64,000 bases of DNA from Atrichornis clamosus (taxonomy: Eukaryota; Chordata; Aves; Passeriformes; Menuridae). The stretch is taken from positions 39,197-103,196 of the forward strand of contig WBMZ01014178.1 of NCBI GenBank assembly GCA_013400975.1. Direction: 5' to 3'. Below, one piece after another: positions 11,812 to 24,165 of this stretch. Positions within the stretch are counted from its first letter, which is position 1; every line of letters starts with the position of its first letter. Made by a program: the position numbers and the translations under genes. The notes below the pieces were generated by a model. The model made no database searches, was not told the DNA's origin, and saw only the letters and a program-made list of their open reading frames with translations.

Positions 11812-14800
11812 TGAGTCAAGCAGCGTTTTAATGACTGCTTCATTTTAAAAATACATATGTAAATCTTGGAGGAGGTGGAGAGGTGCCAATTTGTCCTGGC
11901 TGAGCAGGAGACCTTTTATCTCCTTCAAAGAGCTGGCAGTTCACCCGTGGCAGCAGAGTCCAACATCGGGGCAAGCTGTGCCTGCTCAGCTCATGAGTCA
12001 CAGCACCAGCGTGCACAGACCACTCCAAGGTTCAGCTCAGAGACCCAGGGCAGCAGCAAAAAGATGAATATCTCTGCCTTTTCCTTGGAGTAATCTGCTG
12101 ATGGCTCTGGAAATGGGAGGACATGGAATTTTTTGCACAAGAAGCTGAATTCATCGGTAGGAGTTTGATCTGGGGAGGCGCTAAACTGTGGGTGCTTCTC
12201 AGCCACTGCAGTAGGTGGTGAACTCTTCTGTTCTCCCCACTTTTGCAACCCTGTTTTTAACCTGCTTCCCCACTTCAGTGTTGTCCTTCTCCAGACTGCA
12301 AGTGATCTGCCTTCCCAGGGATATGAGTGATCCCATATTTCTCATGTCAGTCCAAGGTACTCAACTCTGTGCTCTAAAGAACCTCTGCATTTGGAAAGCA
12401 GAACTTCACTTACACTTTGTTGTAATTCCTCCCTCTCAAAAGCTACTGATGCTGAATTTCTGAAGAGGCCAAAGGAATCAGGAGCCAGAATTCACTGGGT
12501 TGGATTCTTTGGGCCCTTTAAGGACACTTGAGAGGACCGACCATCTTTTGCCCAACATGTAGTCAGAGGTATCCAAATGATCCACAAGATGTTGAGAAAT
12601 CAAGATGCTTTAAAGGATAAGACCTTCCCATCCAAATTCTGGCCAAATTCTGAGTAACTGAACAGGAGCTGTGCTCTTCCTGCTGAATTTATTGGTCTTT
12701 TTGTTTCAAGGTCTTCAGTAATTACCATCATGTGACTGGGGTTCATGGACTTAAGAATGTTACACGTCCTGCTATCTGGTGTGGGAGTTCTCATATACAC
12801 GGCCTAAAAATGTGGAGAAACCACAGATTTATGAGATCAGGCTTTTTAAGCGTGCCCCTGTCCAAGGAATAGGAGTTTCTAAATCACTCGTGCTCTCCAT
12901 TCTTACAGACATATTGAACTGGCTTTCCTGGAGCAGGCACTGGTCCATGATATTAATTGCTGGATTAATAAAATATATTTGGAGAGGACTGGAGATTTGC
13001 CATGTCCGCTTTCTAACTCCTCCTCTGTTCTCCACTTGTGGAGGGGAGGAGGGGAACAGCCCCCTGGATGCTGGCCAGGCCAAGGAGATGGCTCAGCACA
13101 CGTTGGAGAGCACGGGAGCTCTCCCTGAAATAGGCTAAAGGCACTGAAAATCCCTGGCTGAGCTCTGGTTCACTCATTTCATCCATGGTTGACATCCCCC
13201 TCCCACATTAAAGAGTTTGCCCTCCGATTTCTTAGGCCCCAAAGGTGACCATGACAAAGTTGGATGGGTCCCAAAGGAGCAGATCTTCATGGAAATCGGG
13301 CACAGGTCCTCTAAATTTAACACTGTGAGGAAACTTTTTTCTAGGAAAAATAAAGCACATCCACCTATTAGTCATGAAAAGCCTTCCTCGTTAGCCCTCT
13401 AGTGCTGGGGACCTACAAAAAGCCCTCTGGGAAGTGAAATTTAATTTTTTTTGTTCTCCATATCAATAAAGCCTGTCCATTTGCAATATCTTCTTAACAG
13501 GGTTAAATTATTTGCATTTTCTTTCCAAACCTGGCTCCCAAACAGGCACTTTAATGGTGAAGATGAGAAAAAAGATACCAAAAAAAAATTACCATGGAGC
13601 ATCCTGGTGCCTCTACTCAAAGTACAAATTGTCTGTTCCAAAATTTATTGGAAATACTGACTCACCCCAACCTGTGGGTGCAAAGAGCTCTGTTCTGCTG
13701 GCAGTTTTTGGTTTAGGGTACTCATATTTAACAGAGGATTAAAATGCTTGAGGCTGTTTGTATTCATTAGAGTGATCAAGCCACTGACTGAGCAGGACAC
13801 ATGTTTAAAGTTAAGCCTGGCTTTTGGTGCTTTGTTATGCGGAGTTTTGTGGGTGATACCCGTGTGGGTGTGTGTACACCTCCTCTCTGTCCTCCCCTGA
13901 CTGGTGTTATTCATCTGATACCCTTTCCCAGCCCTCCCTGATCCATTCCTTTGCTGTTTCTCCCTTGAGCTTGATCTGTGGAAAATAAAACACCGAACTC
14001 CCGCTCGTTCTTTCACCACCTCGGACACGTTCGCTCCTGCAAAGGCTCATCCTTCAGGGAAGCGTTCAGCTTTGAGTTTCTCGATCACCGTGGGATGGCT
14101 TGGGTGAATTGCATTGAAATCAGAAATTATTTGGTAACCTCATGTCAAAATCCTGTGATACAGTGCAACAGTGTGAATTAATCTCCCTCACGGCCGCTGC
14201 AATCCGGTCTTTTCCCTCCTCTTGCTGTGTTATTTCCATCCCTTCCCTTCCGCTGGCCCTGGGACTTGTCTGACCTGGCTGAGGCAGAGGCTGCTGTGTG
14301 AGTTTTGTAGGGCTCGTTTTTCTGCTGGATCAAGGAGTTGTGGAGTCAGGTGAGCACGTGAGCTGTCCCTAAGGATGAGGGAACAGGGGCTGTATCCTCA
14401 CCCCTCCCTCTCATTACTGGGGGTCGGGTGTTACTTAAACCTAAAAGCTACAGAGGGTTGTGCAGTGAATCTTCTTGTTATTGGACAGTGTTTTTTAAAA
14501 GAAATATATCCAGTAGATTGAGGTTTTCCAGCTCTAGTGACCCAACGGGGCAGGGCAATGAGTGACCCCGGGGTTTGGCAGAGGTGGAAGGGAGCAGGGT
14601 GGCTCCTGGTACCCAGCTCTTGGTGCTAGAGCAACTTTTCCTGCTAGAGAAACTTGCAGAATGCATAACTTTGCACTAAATTTATGTATTTGATGATAAC
14701 TGAGTGTGTTTAAAAGCTGAGTGAATCCTGGCTATGTGCCTGTTTGTCTCTTTGTTTTGGTTTTTTTTTTAATTTAGATCTTCAATTTTGCAAAACCCCT

Positions 14801-16204
14801 TTCCAGAATTGCCAAACCTTTGCAAACCCAGACTTGAATATTCTGTCCAGTTTAATTCACAGTTCCAAAATTCCTATGTCACCTGCCACTGTGAGTTCTC
14901 TTCCATTTTTATTAGAGCCTTTCAATTCTCAATAATTTTATCCCTCCTGAAGTTCTCAATGCATCACACTGAGTTAAACAAAGAAAGGAGTATTTCTGCC
15001 CGTGCACCTTCAGCAGAGAAACTTCCATTACTCCTGAGAAGAAACCCAGCACTAATTCTCTCCATGTCACTAGCCAAGACACATTTTCTGCCTATAGGAC
15101 ACCTGTCAAAGAGGAACAGACTTTTTAATAAAATAAACAAAAATCATTTGGTGAGAAAACTCAGGGAAGAGAAAGAACCAGCCAAGTTCCGGATATCCTG
15201 GACAGCAATTTTCATGCTTCCTTCAGCTGTCTTGAAGAAAAATATCATCTCTTTCTGGCCAATTCTAGTTTTATTTTCAGCCTAAGGAATAGCTGGAGAG
15301 CATAGATGAAATTTTCTTTCTTGTCTAATGTAATCAAAGGCTTAGTGGACGAGGTAAACGATGGCATGAGCTATAATTAAATGTTCTAGGGCTTGAGGTG
15401 TCCAACTGATCTGAATGTCAAGAGCAGGATGAAAAGTGAGCTGAAACCTGTGCCACAGACCTGCATGGAGACGTGCCTGCTCTCCAGGATGGACCAGAAA
15501 GAAAAGGTCACATTCCAACAGCCCCAAAACGTGGTGATGCTCAGGCTGGGCTCCCAGGTTTGGCTCCGGAAAGTTAGGGAAGGATTTGGGGCTCCTCTGC
15601 CGGGGACAATGCAGGAGGATGAGCTGTGCTCAGCTTCGTGGAGAGGCAAACGCTGAGCCAGAGCTGGAGAATCAGCCCATGGCTTGTGCTGGGCTCGTGG
15701 CTGAGGGAATGATGTCCCAGGCAGAGTTTTCGCCTCATTTCTTTGTACCTGGTTGGGTACCACTTACTGAGCTTTACGAGAAGACTCTGCGGCCTTGCTG
15801 AGCTCGCTGTGGATCAAAAACTCAGCTGTGTGGGGCTGGAAATCTTCCTCATTGCTTCTGATACTGAGCATGGACATTCCCCTTCTCCAAAGGGTCATTT
15901 GCAGCCTGTTACGAGGCCCCTGGCCCCGTGTCTCAAACCCAAACACCAAACGAGGCAGAAGATGGATGCAGACAGACAAGATTAACCTGCTGTCTGTTGG
16001 CCACACGCTATCCCTGTTTAGCTCCTACTCAGTATTTTCTTTCTGCCCTGACCTCAGAGTGCCTCTTTCCCTGCCTGGTGCTCTCTAAACAACACCCTTC
16101 CCTAAAACTGCATCTTAAAAAAGAAATAAATCCCAGATTCACTGTTCTTAATTCAGAAGCTCAGCTCAAATCAGGCAAAGGAATTGAAACAAAGACCAGA
16201 GCAG

Positions 16205-16310
16205 TTTAGACGAAACTGAATTGCTGCTTATTTTAATTCGCTGCAATTTTCCTGCATGGAGCTCTGGGCGTTTTATTTGGTAAAGTGTGAAATTACCTTA
16301 ATGCTGGGAG
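16205..16310. promoter_or_regulatory. AT-rich TAAT-containing block
   Basis: Contains 'gaattgctgcttattttaat', 'tcgctgcaattttcctgcat', 'gcgttttatttggtaaag' and 'gaaattaccttaatgctg'. Cores TTTTAAT, CAATT and CCTTAAT recur. 'ttttatttgg' also fits a caudal-type (TTTAT) or HOX-like site. Flanks lack this texture. Evidence is motif appearance only. Confidence 0.22.
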
Positions 16311-17055
16311 GCAGAAGCCAGCTCTGGAGACTGTTTACCCACAAGTTCAGAAAATGTTTTTGCAGTTGGCTGATGTTCAGTCCCACAAATAATATTTTGC
16401 AGAGGAGTTTGCTCCCTGATTAGCACAAAATGCTCTGTGCATGTCTAGGAGCAGCTTTCTGGTTATTCTGCTTGAGAGCACAGCAAGTTTTTGAAATCCC
16501 TCCTGTTCCTTGGAATATCTGTGTTTGCCTTGGCATCCAGGCAGTGCAGAAAGTAGGAACACCACAGAGGAGGTTGAATGGACAGGGGAGAAGTTGCTTT
16601 ACCCTGATTATGAGCAGGATGTGATCCCTGAATCAACCATCTCATTTCTCAGAATAACTGAAAATGTTTAATTCCTCGTGGTCAGGTGGAGTCACTGCTG
16701 CAGTCTGGCTCTTCTTGAGCTTGAAACCCATCAGTGGTCAGACTTTTGTCCCCCCTCTCAGAAAAACTTGTGCTACCTGAGCCTAATCTTGCTTTTATCT
16801 TGGGATAAACCAGCAATCCATCTTTCAATTCAGTGGCTTTTCCAGTGATTTGTCAGGATTTAAATTGGGGTGGGAATTTCTCATCCTATTTTTCTCACCA
16901 TTGGAGAAAGACTTTAGGCAGCAATTTTAAGGTTGTTTACTGTTCTTCAACCCTTCAGAAATGGATCCTGTTCATCCAAGAGCCTTCAGGCCACCTATGA
17001 AGCTCAGGCAGGGTAAATGCAGGTTTAGGATCAGCATCATATGAAGATTTCGTGT

Positions 17056-17300
17056 AATCATAGGATCCCAGAATGGTTTGGATTGGAAGAGACCCTAAAG
17101 GTCTTCTCATTCCACCCCCTGCCATGGGCAGGGACACCTCCCCCTATCCCAGGGTGCTCCAAGCCCTGTCCAGCCTGGCCTTGGGCACTTCCAGGGATGG
17201 GGCAGCCACAGCTTCTCTGGGCACCCTGTGCCAGGGTCTCACCTCCCTCACAGGGAAGAATGTCTTCCCAATATCCAACCTAAATTTCACCTCTTTGTTG
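17056..17300 (-). mobile_element. CR1 LINE 3' end, minus orientation
   Basis: Begins with the reverse-complemented tail 'aatcataggatcccagaatg', then 'gtttggattggaagagacc', 'ccatgggcagggacacctcc', 'ccagcctggccttgggca', 'ttccagggatggggcagcca' and 'aagaatgtcttcccaatat'. This is the standard avian CR1 3' region, relatively well preserved. It is 5'-truncated at about 17300 after 'ccaacctaaatttcacctc', so only about 245 bp remain and no reverse transcriptase is encoded. The open frame across it (17073-17567) is not a gene. Confidence 0.95.
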
Positions 17301-20300
17301 TTCTTACAAAGAGAAATCAGAGACTCCCAAATGTCTGTTTTATTGTTCCATCCATGCAAAACCCAAGTCAAGCTGGAGCAATGCTCAGGCTTCTTTTTCT
17401 TGTTCTTATTTCATCTGTTGCTCTTGAAGGGTAAAACCCTTCCATCTTTTGAAGCAGGGTGGTTTCTCCCCACATTTTTTTTGGTTTTGAAAGAGACCTC
17501 TCCTGCAGTTCAGTGGAGTACAAACACTTCTGAGCTGGGCTGCAGCACGGGCTTGCCTTGGCTCTGAGATCAGGACGTGCTGTGCTGGTGACTGTGGAGC
17601 CAGCTCTGGACACTGAATGAAACCCCAGGCTCAGCTTTGGGAAAGCCCTGAGTCAGGGCAGGAGTCAGGAAGGGCACACAGTGGGAAACATCTCTGAAGG
17701 AAACCCCATGTGTACGTTTTATGATGTTATACTTTCATTTTTGTACTCACTTCCCTATCCTTTCACTCACAAACAGGGAGCCCGTTCAGATGATATCTCA
17801 ATTTTATATCCTTTTAGGATAAAAATATTTACTTCTTCTGCTCAGAGATAACAACTTCCTGCCCTATTTTACACTTTTTTCTCCATTCTCCATGCTTTTC
17901 ACATCCCCCAGTTTACCTTTTAGCTGAGAAATTTGTTCTATTGTAACTATAAATCCCTGGCTTTGAATGGACCTTGTGATAACACAACCAGGGGAGCTGT
18001 GCATGCAATTTTTGTGATGTCCTAATTGAATTAACATAAAGAACATGAAGAGATCTCAGTCTGAGTGAGATTTCAAACTTTCTGACCATTTTCAGTGTTA
18101 CTTGCAGTGACAGAGCCTTTTAATTGGTGGTTTAAGAGAATTGAGGCATTTTTTGGAGGATGGTCAGATAAGAACAGTGATAAATCATCAGATCAAACAC
18201 TTACATACAGCAGCTCCAGTCCAAGGCCAATCACAGTTTTTTTAAGAGTTATTGAAAAAATTCCCTATAGTTTAGTAACTCCCTTTAACTTTACATAGGG
18301 AAAGTAATCTCTGGAAAAATGGAACGACTGAGCAACGTGGGAAAAAAGGCATCAGAAGGCACTTGGGGATGTGTTTTAGAGGGCTTGTTCTTCAACTTTT
18401 GGTTTATTAAAACCAGTGAAATTTCTAAGCACTTTTGACCAACTAATTTGAATTTTACTCTGATCAACCCAGAAAATGGATTATTGATGTTTTTATTGAC
18501 GTATTTACAGTGCCCCTTATTTTTTTCTGTTTTGCCAGCAGCATACAAAGCGTGCCTTGGGAAAAAATATTTTCAGGAACTTTGGCAAGGGTATCCTCAG
18601 CTTTGCCCTGTGCTTCCTGCAGTTGCACGGGGAACCTGGGCTCCTGAACAATGGGCTCCAGCCACCAGCCCTCAGTGGTTTGACCTTTCTACGTTTGGGC
18701 TGCAAAATCCCTGTGTACAAACACAACATCAGCTGCACTTGCTCAGCCCCAATTGTTTGGAGCTGCCTGAAAACTTCCTATGGAGCAAATGGATTAAAAT
18801 GGCCACAGTGGTTTCCCTCCCCCCACCCTGCTTTGGATCTACAAAACAACTCAATCAGTACAATTTGTAAAAAATCTCCACAATGGGGGCGCGTTGTTAT
18901 TTCCTGCTCACTCACCTGATGGATTTGCACCCCATGCTGGCCCTGGAAATAAAATGGTTTTGAGTTCATTAAGATGGTGAATTGGGCTGGGCAGAGAAAA
19001 GTTTGGGGTGAGAGGGAGGCCTGAAATGGGCATTGAAGGATGGCAGAGAAGCAGGAGGGAGGTGATGGGAATGAAAGCAAAGGGGTCAGAGCAAGCAGGG
19101 AGGGAGCACCAGCACTGGGAATGTGTTGCCTGGGTCTGTCCATGATGTCTTTGGTCTGGGATCACCCTCTGGATGTGTCCATCTTCCCTGGCAGTGAAAG
19201 GATCCCGTTAACTTTACTCCAACAGAACGCCTGAGCTGTCAGCTCGTCCCTGACCATCTTGTGCTGAATTCAGGCAGTGGTTTCATTTTTGTTTTCCCTC
19301 CTGTTATTAAGGAGCTGCACAGGTCTTTATTTCTGCATTTTCCCTGGCTCATTTGTGCACTTTGCAAGCTTGTAATTAAGATGTCATTTGATCAACCTTA
19401 AGTAGAGGAGCTGAAGAGTTTGTACTTTGAATAGTCTGGAGAAAGCTGTTTTCTCAAGGCTGGACCTCTTTGACAAGCTCTTGGGGTTTGGTCCGTTTTC
19501 TGTTTATAATAAATAAATAAATGTAAAAGAAAGAAAAAAGATTTAAAAATACCCCCGAGTCCTCTGCAAAATTGAAAGCAGAAGGCTGGAACTGCGTGTG
19601 AAAAACCTGGAAGAAAACTCCCTCTGGAGACCCCAGGCAGAGGTTCTGCACAAAGTGGTGCCATCTGCCAGACCGAGCGAGTCCAGGAGCGGCCAACCTG
19701 CAGCTCCTGCTTCCCATGCCAGTTCCCAGCTGCCGTGGCACTGAGCCGTCAGGAGCTGCTGGATCAGGCCTCTCTGGGTCACTCCAGGATCTGTCTGCAC
19801 AGTCAGCCTGGCCCAGTCCCGGCAGAGAGCACCGGAGCCCCTGGGAGCTGCTGGAATCCCCCTTGGACTCCCATCTTCCCACGTTTTCCGAAATGGGAGC
19901 AAAGTCTTGGCCGAACGAAGTCGTGCATGTGGCCTGCAGCACTGGGCACGCTGAGTGACCTCTGTTCCTGCATCCCCCATCTCTCGCCTTCATCCCTAAA
20001 CGCAGAGATCCACCCACTGTGATTCCCTGTAGATTCCCTGTGGATCCTGTCCTACCTGGATCAAACCCTTCTCCTGCCGAACGCTTCGAGCTGTGTTTTT
20101 TTTTTAAGAATACTGGGATTATCAAGGTTTGGATTAGCAGGCAATTTCCTGAGTTTTTCAACATCATAAATGAGGTCAAAAAGGTCTTTTTGAATGGAAC
20201 CCATTAATCTCCTTGTTGTTAGCAAGGAAATGTTGAAAAGTGCAGGTGTTAACAGTCGCTGTGTTATTTTTGGGAGAATGTGAACTGAAACACTCACAGG

Positions 20301-20919
20301 AAGCGTAGTATTCCCCTGCCAGCATCCTGGAGTATTATTTTAGGCAGCAGAACTAAGGGTTATGTGCAGGATTATGCTTTCATCACACCTTTAGGGCTAG
20401 AGAACTTTGTTGTGCAAGAATTTTGCCTGGAGCGTTTCTTGTCTCTGTCTCTTCTGTTTTGGAAAATTAAAATAATCTCCGTGGTCCCCATCAAGGAGCA
20501 GCGTTGTGGTGGTGCTCCTGGGGAAAAGAAGGACACAAGCTGGGCTCCAGAACACAGAAGGGATCACAGAAGGGATCTGCTTGAGGGATCATTTCAGCTT
20601 GCTCTGAAATACAGCAAGGTGGGGGCATTCGTTCCTCCAGCTGCTCTTTGAACGGCTTCTTCAGCAAAGCCTTTTTACAAATGCTCTGCTGGAAATGAGC
20701 CCAGGTAGGAGCTTTGGGATCTGGATCCAATATCCAACCTGTTTGCTGGCTTTAGGACCTGATTCTGGAAGAGGTGAAATAAATGAGTGGGAAAGGATAA
20801 GGCACGTGTGGAGGTGAAGTGATGGGATGAGGGTCCCGGAGCGCTGCAGTAACAGAGAAAATCTGAATTAGGGAGTTTTAACCATCACCCTGCTGCTGCC
20901 TCTTGCTACACATTCTTCT

Positions 20920-21175
20920 CCTAATTGAATTCCCAAGCCTTGTAGCTAAAGTAAGATACATACCCTTATAACAACAACACAGGCTTGTGTTTCAGGGACA
21001 CATCTAAATATGTTCACCAGTTGAAAGGTTTCCAAAACACGAGGACTTCTCTGTGTGCAGTGGGCAGAGCTGTAATGTGGCACTGACGGCGAAGAAAATG
21101 AGAAAATAAGAAAAAAAATTTCAAATTATCATGAAGGGCAATGAGTAATAAATTAAACAACTTGATTGAAGCCTG
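20920..21175. promoter_or_regulatory. AT-rich block, possible conserved element
   Basis: Contains 'cctaattgaattcccaagcc', 'gtagctaaagtaagatacat', then about 100 bp on 'ttcaaattatcatgaagg', 'gcaatgagtaataaattaaa' and 'caacttgattgaagcc'. Homeodomain cores are dense in the last 60 bp. The texture suggests a regulatory element, but AT richness alone can generate it. Confidence 0.2.
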
Positions 21176-22439
21176 GTTTTTCCAAGCATTGCTGGTTTGA
21201 TATAACGTGGCTGTGGAATTGCTTGTTCTTGCAAAGAATGACCTTATGTGGATGGCTCTGCGTGGCCAGACAAAGTTAACAAAGCCACATCACAGGGGAA
21301 ATGTCAGCAGCACTGGTGGCTGAGTGAATGTGCTGGCTGGAGAAACTTTCCCCAGTGACATGAGACAGTTATAAAAAGCATCATCTCCACAGAGATTCAG
21401 AGGGAAACCATCCAGGATCCCTCAAGAAATTAATGACCCTCAAAGATGAAGGGCTCGATGTTCTTTTCTGATACAAAAATGCTGAGTGGAGGGGCAGAGT
21501 CACCCCAAACCTTCCTATTTATTTGTTTTGGTTTCTCCTGCTTTTAAAGAGTGCTTGCTGGAGTGCAACAGCTCTCCAGCCAATAGAAAAGGCAAGGAAA
21601 AGCCACCCATATCCTGAGTTTTTCCCATCAGCTGATTAAAATCGAGAACATAATCAAACAGGAATCTCACCAAACATGTAAGAAATTCCCTTCCCATCCC
21701 CACCAACCTGTCCTGCACTACTGCTCTGGCAGACCAAGCAATTTCCTTCAGAGTATCTAGGATTTGAGATGGCTTAGTCATATCCAGGCACTTTTCCAAG
21801 CAGCTCTTTATCGGCTGCAAGGGGTTTTTTTAGGGTTCGTGGAGTTCTGCCTAACAAAGGAGGCACAGCTTTTAAACACTGCAGAAACATTCTTGGCTGA
21901 GCAAAGTGGGGATGCTCAAGATCTGCTCCAGACTTTAAATTGGGTGATGGGATCCCTGGGTGGTCACTAAAGCTGCAGACAAAGGGCTAAAAGAGAGTTT
22001 AGCTTCACCTTGCCTCAATAATTACCAGATTTGCATCAGTTTCTATAATTCTGTGACCAATCAGGTACGTAACGGGACTCCCTTGCTTTGAAAGCTGACG
22101 TGGAAATCCCAGAAAAAGGTGGATTTTTGCTAACGTGTTTCCCAAACAGCAAAAAGTGGTCCTAGAGAGCTCCCAAAAATATAGTGCTGGCAACTGCACA
22201 ACACAATGGAAGGTTTTCCCCGGATAGTGGGGTAGAAATGACTCAAAATGTTCAGCCCTGTAATTGCTTAGTGCAGTAAATGTTGCATCCCAAGGTGATG
22301 GAGATTTAAGCCAAGCAGGATGATAGGCAAGGATCCCAGCCCTGTCCTGCTCCTGATAGGGGAACCACAGATTGTTGCCCACTCTGAGGCAAAGGGAGGA
22401 TAATTTCCCAGTAACCAAAGTCATAAATACTCTCTTTCA

Positions 22440-22620
22440 CCTTAAATGGGATTAATAAAGATCCTCCCTTCTCTTAAATGCACTAATTTAAAATAATGCA
22501 CTAACTCCCCAGCACTTTTTTCTTTTTTTTTTACCTGACATCTGTTCAAACATCTGCTCAGCAGGACAAGAATGAATCATATTACACTGATTATATTTGC
22601 TTAATTCTACCATGTAGTCT
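22440..22620. promoter_or_regulatory. AT-rich TAAT cluster, possible enhancer
   Basis: Contains 'aaatgggattaataaagatc', 'aaatgcactaatttaaaa', 'taatgcactaactcccc', and beyond a T-rich tract 'gaatgaatcatattacac' and 'gattatatttgcttaattc'. 'aatgcacta' recurs 20 bp apart (about 22478 and 22496). The direct repeat and many TAAT cores make it one of the better enhancer candidates in this half of the window. Confidence 0.27.
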
Positions 22621-23284
22621 TTGATCCACATCGGGTCGACATGCCGAGCCAGATACCACAAAACCCAAACTTCAATCTGTGTGTTATTGCACCAAACAAT
22701 TACAAGAAAAGGCCCAGATCTGGATTGTTGTCCTTTATGGACACAGCAAGGAGAAAAGTCATTTCTTGTTCACAGGCTGCTGGTTCCAGATTCCCTCTGT
22801 GTGTTGGGGGGAAGCTTTTGCATCTTGTCACTCAAGTTTCTCCCCATAAAGGACAGTCTGGGGATTTCCTCTGGATGAGGGAAGGTGTTCCCTGCTCCCA
22901 GGGTGTGTGAGGTTTGGCTGACTCCCCAGAGGACACCCTGATTCTCCTCGAGCGCATTTGCCATCCACACTGGGCTCTCCCAGGGTTGTGCCTTCATCAG
23001 TTGTTCCAAAATCCTCATCAAGGCTTCGGAAGGGGGAAATTTTCTTTTCCTCATGACATCATCCCGAAAGGGATGCTGCAAAGAGAGGAGGATCACAGGC
23101 AATTTGATTTTTCCTGTGTGTGCCATAACCTCTGGCATTCAGAGCTCTACACATGTGTGACAACTCCCCTCCTCTGCTCTGCAGGATTTCCAGCAGGTGC
23201 CCTTTCCAAAGGGCTGTTTAGAGTAATCCCCCAACTTCCAAGATTTCTTTTGATTACAAAATAAAAGGAGGAGGATAGAAGAAT

Positions 23285-23400
23285 TAAGAATCACCTTAGC
23301 CAAATGATTTTATTTGATGGTTTTAATTAGGCAGTTGGGAACAGACCTAAATTGAGGTCCTGCACATTTGGAAGCATCTCAGGCAGCCGTACAAATTACT
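23285..23400. promoter_or_regulatory. AT-rich block with TAAT cores
   Basis: Contains 'gaattaagaatcaccttagc', 'caaatgattttatttgatgg' and 'ttttaattaggcagttggg'. A TTTTAATTAGG core is a good homeodomain match, and TTTTATTTGATGG resembles HOX/PBX-type sites (TGATTTAT family). Function is inferred only. Confidence 0.23.
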
Positions 23401-23864
23401 TGGTTAGAACTAAATGCTGCAGAAATCCCATGGATTACATGGAGGCCCAAGTAAAGCTTCATGGGACAAGTCAGAAGAGGAAAAGCTGTTTTTATTTACA
23501 TTTGTTAAAGTGCTCATTGGGGTAGAATACACAGAGCAGCAAATGATAGTCTTTTTGTAGTTTTTTTTAAATGTGAGTATGCCGATTTTTTTCCCAACAT
23601 GGCATCAAAACTCTCAGAGTCCAACAGAGAGAACTTCAGAACTGGGAAAGAAATCTGGGAAGACCACAGTGAGCCCTCTCTATCCAGAACACCTTGGCTG
23701 TTTCCTCCTGTGACATGTTGTGACAGACTGGAGATCTTTCCCTGCTGACATTAAGGTTGCCTTCACCTTAATTAAGAGACAATTTCTTGCCCCAAAAGTA
23801 AATCAAGGCGCAGAGGTGGGAGGACATGCAAATCATGAGTTAGGGCATCTTTTCTGAGCAGATG

Positions 23865-23943
23865 TGCCCACAGGCATAGAGGGTGGGATGAGATGATCTC
23901 TGAGGTCCTTTCCCACACAAACCATTCTGTGATTCCATGATCC
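23865..23943 (+). mobile_element. Short CR1 LINE 3' tail
   Basis: 'ggtgggatgagatgatctct' followed by 'gaggtcctttcccacacaaa' and 'ccattctgtgattccatgat' is the last 75-80 bp of an avian CR1, including two units of the ATTCTATG-type tail repeat. It is severely 5'-truncated. It faces the opposite-strand CR1 at 24014-24165, with about 70 bp between their 3' ends. Confidence 0.9.
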
Positions 23944-24013
23944 CGCTCTATAAAATCAGAGCCTGCCTTTGGGCTTTATCATCTTGTGAAGATTGAGACT
24001 CCTGTGTTCAAGC

Positions 24014-24165
24014 CATGGAGTAATTTAGGCTGGAAGGGACTTCTGAAGATCTCCGGGGCTGTCAAAGCGAGACCAGCTTTGAAGTTGCACAAGGTCGCTC
24101 AGGTCCATCCAATTTCTTATAGCCAGGGATCATCCTGGAAAACCTCCTGCCAGAGCTGGCAGGGA
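24014..24165 (-). mobile_element. Diverged CR1 LINE 3' fragment, minus orientation
   Basis: 'ccatggagtaatttaggctg', 'gaagggacttctgaagatct', then 'gtcgctcaggtccatccaat' and 'ccagggatcatcctgg' follow the reverse-complemented CR1 3' end ('catggaatcatttaggttggaaggga-ctct-agatc', 'ttgctcaggtcc'). It is more diverged than the 17-kb copy and belongs to a different subfamily. No coding potential. Confidence 0.7.

Larger units (their letters stand above)
9767..17055. other. Non-coding stretch, mixed composition
   Basis: No gene recognised. The longest open frames are 142 codons at 10017-10445 and 165 at 14788-15285, neither with a familiar motif. Notable items are a 16-bp perfect palindrome (11796-11811), AT-rich blocks at 11525-11635 and 16205-16310, a 10-T run at 14761, and a smaller TAAT-bearing patch near 12950-12985. 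Apart from these I see ordinary unique DNA. Confidence 0.6.
17301..23864. other. Non-coding stretch between CR1 copies
   Basis: No gene recognised. A GC-richer piece at 19550-20090 contains a 241-codon minus-strand frame that ends in an A/T-rich segment and has no known domain. A short (AAAT)n microsatellite occupies about 19506-19521. AT-rich blocks with TAAT cores lie at 20920-21175, 22440-22620 and 23285-23400. Remaining sequence is unremarkable. Confidence 0.6.

Noticed and set aside
17073..17567. 164-codon frame
   Set aside because: Its first 75 codons are reverse-complemented CR1 3' end, so it is not a gene.
19454..20179. 241-codon minus-strand frame
   Set aside because: No familiar motif. 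It crosses an (AAAT)n tract and a GC-richer patch. Its length is unusual but not evidence of coding without conservation.
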